From contig JAZHDG010000054.1 in NCBI GenBank assembly GCA_036584525.1, forward strand, positions 1 to 19,742: DNA of 19,742 bases, read 5' to 3'. Origin of the DNA: UBA6181 sp016934015 (lineage in GTDB: Bacteria; Bacillota_I; Bacilli_A; Acholeplasmatales; Acholeplasmataceae). Under the pieces are notes generated by a model. It was not told where the DNA came from. It made no database searches and saw nothing but the letters and a program-made list of their open reading frames with translations. Shown here one piece after another: positions 15,745 to 19,742 of this stretch (within the stretch, counting starts at the first letter, position 1; the number at the start of each line of letters is the position of its first letter). The position numbers were made by a program, and so were the translations under genes.

Positions 15745-16482
15745 ATGCGTGATACATCTAATCCAGTCTTTCGCTCAATTTCAAGAAGTGAAACCTATAT
15801 TAGCGCGAATCAAGCCACATATGGTGGCATGATCTCGAAAACGTTATTTTTACTTTTCGTCGCGGTTGCAGCCGGTTTCTTATCGATTATGTATATTCCG
15901 ATCGAAACGTTATATTCCATGTTATTTGTCGCGATGATCGTTGGATTTATTTCTGTCATAGTTGCGACACGCAGTGTGAGACTCGCGATGCCTTTTTCAA
16001 TTCTTTATAGTTTAGCTGAAGGCTTATTGCTTGGTGTCATCACAGCGATCTTTGAATCGATGATTCCTGGAATTGCATTTACTGCGATTATGGGGACACT
16101 CGTTATTTTCTTTGTGATGTTATTCTTATACGCATCTAGAACCATTCGTGTCACGGACAGATTTAGAAGAATCATGTTTAGTGTGATGCTTGGTCTACTT
16201 GTATTTTTCATATTATTTGGTATACTATCATTGTTTGGTGGAACGATCATGACGAATATCATGATGAACCCAACAATTGCATTAGGTGTGGGTGCCATTA
16301 TGATTGTTGTGGGTGCACTCATGTTGACCTTAGATTTTGAACGTGCTGAAAGTATCGTTGAAAGCGGTGCAGATAAAGCTTATGAATGGGTTGTATCCGT
16401 TGGTTTAATGGTTACAGTCATTTGGATTTACATTGAAATTTTAAGATTTGTAGCCATCTTAACGTTGTCTAGAAATCGCTAA
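15745..16482 (+). CDS. Bax inhibitor-1 / YccA-like integral membrane protein
   Basis: A 245-residue polytopic membrane protein with about seven helices (roughly 32-50, 57-74, 81-103, 110-130, 145-164, 177-196 and 218-239). The N-terminal NPVFRS motif (6-11) and the C-terminal block LDFERAESIVESGADKAYEW (196-215) followed by the hydrophobic GLMVTVIWIYIEILR are characteristic of the bacterial Bax-inhibitor-1-like group (Pfam BaxI_1), a branch of the TMBIM superfamily. Some members of that superfamily, such as Bacillus YetJ, are calcium leak channels; whether this protein conducts calcium is unknown. AAAGGAG at 15729-15735 precedes the ATG at 15745. It has its own promoter and sits between polC and the pheST leader without an evident functional link. 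Confidence 0.88.
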   Translation: MRDTSNPVFRSISRSETYISANQATYGGMISKTLFLLFVAVAAGFLSIMYIPIETLYSMLFVAMIVGFISVIVATRSVRLAMPFSILYSLAEGLLLGVITAIFESMIPGIAFTAIMGTLVIFFVMLFLYASRTIRVTDRFRRIMFSVMLGLLVFFILFGILSLFGGTIMTNIMMNPTIALGVGAIMIVVGALMLTLDFERAESIVESGADKAYEWVVSVGLMVTVIWIYIEILRFVAILTLSRNR

Positions 16483-16491
16483 ATCGTTTAT

Positions 16492-16700
16492 GAAGAATAA
16501 GTAATCTTCGATTGTTTGAGAAAAGAGAGTTTAGCAATGCTGAAAGCTAGACCAAACAATGATGGATGAATTCATCTTCTAGAGGTGCTAATCACACACG
16601 TATACCTTGCGTTAAAAGGTTTGAGGGCTAGAGACATCTAGAACTAAGGTGGTACCGCGTAATTTATACGTCCTTAGCATGACTAAGGACGTTTTTATTT
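16492..16700 (+). promoter_or_regulatory. T-box leader sensing uncharged tRNA-Phe
   Basis: A T-box riboswitch controlling pheST. GAAGA (16492-16496) and TCTTC (16575-16579) close stem I. The specifier loop has AAGTAA (16499-16504) opposite GAA followed by the specifier codon TTC (16571-16573, Phe) and an A. An AGAGAG-type distal motif is at about 16524-16529, with GTTTG/CAAAC arms (16514-16518 and 16553-16557). The T-box AAGGTGGTACCGCG (16646-16659) has TGGT (16650-16653) to pair with the ACCA end of the tRNA. CTAAGG (16644-16649) can pair with CCTTAG (16672-16677) as antiterminator. Uncharged tRNA-Phe should allow readthrough. The promoter is not clear: TTGTCT (16465-16470) with TATGAA (16489-16494) would start transcription too late and cut stem I. 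Confidence 0.95.
16668..16699 (+). terminator. T-box-controlled terminator before pheS
   Basis: ACGTCCTTAG (16668-16677) pairs perfectly with CTAAGGACGT (16683-16692) around loop CATGA, followed by a T-rich tract. Its left arm is shared with the antiterminator. Confidence 0.93.
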
Positions 16701-16721
16701 TATAGATAAAGGAGTTTAAAA

Positions 16722-17741
16722 ATGATATCAGATAAGCTAAAGTTAATGAAAGAAAAAGCACTTGAATCCATTGAAAGTGCCAGTGATTTAACGATGATCG
16801 AAATGGTGAAAAATCAATATTTAAGTAAAAAAGGTGAGATTAGTTTACTGATGGGTGAACTTAGAAACTTAAATGTTGAAGAAAGACCTGCATTTGGTCA
16901 AATGGTCAATCAGTTAAAACTTGAAGTCGAACAAGCACTTTATGATAAAAAAGCACTTCTTGAAGAAGAAGCGTTATTTGATGCGTTAAAAAATGAAAAG
17001 ATTGATGTCACCTTGCCAGGGGTTAAACTTTATCAAGGTTCAATTCATCCATTAAACCAAGTGATTGAAGATGTGGAAGACTTCTTTATTGGCTTAGGGT
17101 ATGAAGTTGCAGAAGGACCTGAACTAGAAAATGATCATTATAACTTTGAAATGATGAATTTAGATAAAGATCATCCAGCACGTGCGATGCAAGACACTTT
17201 TTATACTGATGAAACGCATCTATTAAGAACACATACGTCCCCTGTACAAGCGAGAACCATGCTTGATAAAAAGGGCAGTCCTTTAAGAATTATTTGTCCT
17301 GGGAAGGTTTACCGTAGAGATGATGATGATCCAACCCATAGCCATCAATTTATGCAAATTGAAGGCTTAGTCATTGATCATCATATTCAATTTGCTAATC
17401 TAAAAGATGTGTTATTAAAACTCGCACAACACTTATTTGGTAAAGATCGTGTGATTCGTCTTCGTCCTTCTTATTTTCCATTTACAGAACCTTCCGTAGA
17501 AGTCGATGTTTCCTATGTCAAAAAAGATGGAACCATTGGTTATATTGAAGTATTAGGTGCGGGACAAGTTCATCCGAATGTGCTTCAGATGGGTGGCTAT
17601 GATCCAAGTAAATTCCAAGGGTTCGCTTTTGGAATTGGCGTTGAACGTATCGCCATCTTAAAATACAGAATTGATGATATCCGTCATTTCTATCAAAATG
17701 ATCTTCGTTTCTTAGATCAATTCAAGGGGGTTAACCGATGA
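16722..17741 (+). CDS. pheS: Phenylalanyl-tRNA synthetase alpha subunit
   Basis: The catalytic subunit of the heterotetrameric class II synthetase that charges tRNA-Phe; 339 residues, the normal length. The N-terminal coiled coil (1 to about 90) binds tRNA. Catalytic motifs are motif 2 VYRRDDDDPTHSHQFMQIEG (196-215), FPFTEPSVEVDV (252-263), EVLGAGQVHPNVL (276-288) and motif 3 GFAFGIGVERIAILKY (300-315). The ATG at 16722 has AAAGGAG at 16708-16714. The stop codon overlaps the pheT start (ATGA), so the two subunits are made in coupled translation. Expression is governed by the T-box leader just upstream. Confidence 0.97.
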   Translation: MISDKLKLMKEKALESIESASDLTMIEMVKNQYLSKKGEISLLMGELRNLNVEERPAFGQMVNQLKLEVEQALYDKKALLEEEALFDALKNEKIDVTLPGVKLYQGSIHPLNQVIEDVEDFFIGLGYEVAEGPELENDHYNFEMMNLDKDHPARAMQDTFYTDETHLLRTHTSPVQARTMLDKKGSPLRIICPGKVYRRDDDDPTHSHQFMQIEGLVIDHHIQFANLKDVLLKLAQHLFGKDRVIRLRPSYFPFTEPSVEVDVSYVKKDGTIGYIEVLGAGQVHPNVLQMGGYDPSKFQGFAFGIGVERIAILKYRIDDIRHFYQNDLRFLDQFKGVNR

Positions 17742-19742
17742 AAATCACCGAAAATATGCTTAAAAATTTCATTGATGTCCCACAAAACATCTTTGAGTTA
17801 ACCAATCAAAAAATAATTGAAGTTGAATCGTTTGGGAAATTAAATGATTCAACGGATTTAGTCATTGGTCATGTTTTGACTTGTGAAGATCATCCGAATT
17901 CAGATCATCTTCATGTCACCACCGTAGACCTTGGAGACCGCGTTGAACATATTGTCTGTGGTGCATCGAATGTTAAAAAAGATCAATATGTCATTGTCGC
18001 TCAAGTCGGGACAATCCTACCCGGTAATTTTGAAATCAAATCTTCAAAAATTAGAGGAGAATTATCCAATGGCATGATTTGTTCACTCCAGGAATTAGGT
18101 TTTGAAGATAAAATGATTCCTGAAGCTTTTAAAGATGGGATATATGCATTTGATCAACCTCAAGAAATTGGAAAACCTGCACTTGAAGTTCTAGGACTTG
18201 AAGGATGGGTCATGGAACTAGGACTTACGCCAAACCGTGGGGATTTATTATCAGTCTTAGGATTTGCAGAAGATGTCGCATCCATGACCAATCAAAAGGT
18301 AAAGACTAGATCATTTAAGATTAAAGAAGATCAAAAAGAAAATCCAATCAAAATCAAAATAGACACGAAACATTGTACATCCTATCATGCACGAGTCTTT
18401 GAGAATGTTACCATTAAAGAATCACCTTGGTGGTTAAAAAATGCGCTGATTGCACAAGACATTAAACCAATGAATAATGTGGTTGATATTAGTAACTATG
18501 TGATGATTGAATATGGCACACCACTTCACATGTTTGATATGGACAAATTAGATTCTAAAGAAATTGTCGTAAGAAATGCTAAAAAAGATGAAAAAGTAAG
18601 AACTTTAGATGGTATTGATCGCGTTTGTGAATCTTCGGATGTTTTAATCACGGATGGCATGAAGCCAATCGCGATTGGTGGTGTCATGGGATTAGAAAAT
18701 TCCATCATTGATGAGAATACCAAAAGAGTCGTTTTAGAAGCGGCACGTTTTGATCCAAAATCGATTCAAATGACATCGAAGCGTCTAAACTTAAAGTCGG
18801 ATGCATCGTTAAGATTTGAACGCGGAGTTGCTCAAAATCGCGTGTTATTGGGCTTAGAGCGTGCAACTGAACTCTTAATCGAGTTAGCGGATGCGACCGT
18901 TTTAAAAGGCATTGCTTCAGTGATTAAAGAAGAATGTGTACCAGCAACCATTGAAATTAAAAAAGATGAGATTCAACAGATCTTAGGCATAGATTTATCC
19001 AATCAAGACTTGCAGTCTTATTTTGATCGTTATCGTTATAATTATAAAGTTCATCAAGACTCATATACCATTAATCCACCACTTGATCGTCCAGATCTAT
19101 GTATCCCTGCCGATATTGTGGAAGAGATTGCTAGAATCTATGGTCTTGATCAAATCCCGATGAAAGAAATCATCGCACCCATGGCAGGTAAATTATCGCA
19201 TAAGCAAAAACGTTTAAGATCGATTCGTCACCATTTAGCTAGTCTTGGATTCCATGAAATCATCACCTATAGTTTGATTGCTCCAGAGGTGGTGCATCAC
19301 TATCAAAACTTAGGGGATCCTGTATCTGTGATTATGCCTCTATCTGAAGATAAAAAGACACTGAGACAAAGTTTAGTTCATGGGTTATTAGAAACGATTA
19401 GCTATAATCAAAACCGTCAAAAAGAAGATGTCGCTGTCTTTGAAATTGGGAACACATTTACAAAAAAACATGAAGATTTATATTTAAGTATTGGAATGAG
19501 TGGTTCATGGCTTAAAAACCCATGGAAAAACTTTAGTTTAAAACCTGATTATTTCTTACTTAAAGGAATTTTAGATCATATATTTGAACCACTCGGTGTG
19601 AAGTTGAGCTATGAAGCGACGGATGAAATTAAAGCATATCATCCATATCGTCAAGCGAAGATTATCTATCTTAAAGAACCAATTGGATATATCGCTGAAA
19701 TTCATCCTTTAGAACAAAAGAGACTCAATCTTGAAAAAACTT
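17738..19742 (+). CDS. pheT: Phenylalanyl-tRNA synthetase beta subunit, truncated by window end
   Basis: The structural, editing and tRNA-binding subunit of PheRS. The frame is open from the ATG at 17738 to the window edge (668 complete codons); full length is usually about 800, so roughly 130 residues, including the C-terminal anticodon-binding FDX-ACB domain, lie outside. Visible parts are the N-terminal segment (1-39), the EMAP-like tRNA-binding domain (about 40-148, with HPNSDHL at 52-58), GLTPNRGDLLSVLG (162-175), the B3/B4 editing region (about 200-390) with the downstream RFERG motif, the B5 domain (about 405-475) with D453, D459, E462 and E463 matching the Thermus metal-binding set, and the start of the catalytic-like module. 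AAGGGGG at 17724-17730 precedes the start. Confidence 0.95.
   Translation, partial: MKITENMLKNFIDVPQNIFELTNQKIIEVESFGKLNDSTDLVIGHVLTCEDHPNSDHLHVTTVDLGDRVEHIVCGASNVKKDQYVIVAQVGTILPGNFEIKSSKIRGELSNGMICSLQELGFEDKMIPEAFKDGIYAFDQPQEIGKPALEVLGLEGWVMELGLTPNRGDLLSVLGFAEDVASMTNQKVKTRSFKIKEDQKENPIKIKIDTKHCTSYHARVFENVTIKESPWWLKNALIAQDIKPMNNVVDISNYVMIEYGTPLHMFDMDKLDSKEIVVRNAKKDEKVRTLDGIDRVCESSDVLITDGMKPIAIGGVMGLENSIIDENTKRVVLEAARFDPKSIQMTSKRLNLKSDASLRFERGVAQNRVLLGLERATELLIELADATVLKGIASVIKEECVPATIEIKKDEIQQILGIDLSNQDLQSYFDRYRYNYKVHQDSYTINPPLDRPDLCIPADIVEEIARIYGLDQIPMKEIIAPMAGKLSHKQKRLRSIRHHLASLGFHEIITYSLIAPEVVHHYQNLGDPVSVIMPLSEDKKTLRQSLVHGLLETISYNQNRQKEDVAVFEIGNTFTKKHEDLYLSIGMSGSWLKNPWKNFSLKPDYFLLKGILDHIFEPLGVKLSYEATDEIKAYHPYRQAKIIYLKEPIGYIAEIHPLEQKRLNLEKT

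Noticed and set aside
16005..16322. 105-codon antisense frame within the BI-1 gene
   Set aside because: Antisense of a transmembrane-coding region; no start signal or similarity.
1..19742. CRISPR arrays, insertion sequences, tRNA or rRNA genes, phage or defence genes
   Set aside because: No regularly spaced repeats, transposase motifs, cloverleaf-like sequences or rRNA segments were seen; the window is mostly core genes.

Overview
The window reads as chromosomal core genome of an AT-rich, low-GC Gram-positive bacterium or close relative. Supporting this are a PolC-type replicative polymerase, a T-box leader, strong AGGAGG-type ribosome sites and a CcpA-type operator. TGA is used as a stop (for example at 1925-1927 and 6825-6827) and tryptophan is TGG, so the code is standard rather than the Mycoplasma code. 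My inference from gene style is an Acholeplasma/Izemoplasma-like Mollicute or an early-branching Firmicute; the sequence alone does not settle this. No rRNA, tRNA, insertion sequence, phage gene or CRISPR array was seen. No gene-free stretch exceeds about 240 bases.

Layout. (1) 1-3414, maltodextrin use: the 5' end of a leftward neopullulanase-type gene, a 121-base divergent control region with a perfect match to the catabolite response element consensus, then a translationally coupled alpha-glucosidase and 4-alpha-glucanotransferase (malQ). (2) 3445-6251: acyl carrier protein and leucyl-tRNA synthetase, each with its own promoter and hairpin terminator. (3) 6260-8939: a three-gene signalling operon with an ECF-type sigma factor, a single-pass membrane protein of unknown family, and a lipoprotein carrying the RsgI-type extracytoplasmic NP-cleavage-like domain plus a long coiled coil. 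A near-identical, equally spaced bipartite motif lies before the sigma gene and again before the lipoprotein gene, which looks like an autoregulated sigma-factor promoter. This is the most interesting part of the window. (4) 8919-10398, leftward: mnmL and mnmM, the pair that completes mnm5 modification of tRNA wobble uridines in Gram-positives. (5) 10418-15698: a DUF1189-like membrane protein overlapping polC. (6) 15687-16482: a Bax-inhibitor-1 family membrane protein. (7) 16492-19742: a phenylalanine T-box leader with a TTC specifier, then pheS and the first 668 codons of pheT, cut by the window edge.

Genes 1-3 and 13 onward encode housekeeping sugar use, lipid synthesis, translation and replication. 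The sigma/anti-sigma-like operon is the only clear signalling module. Extended -10 elements of the form TGATATAAT recur at several promoters.
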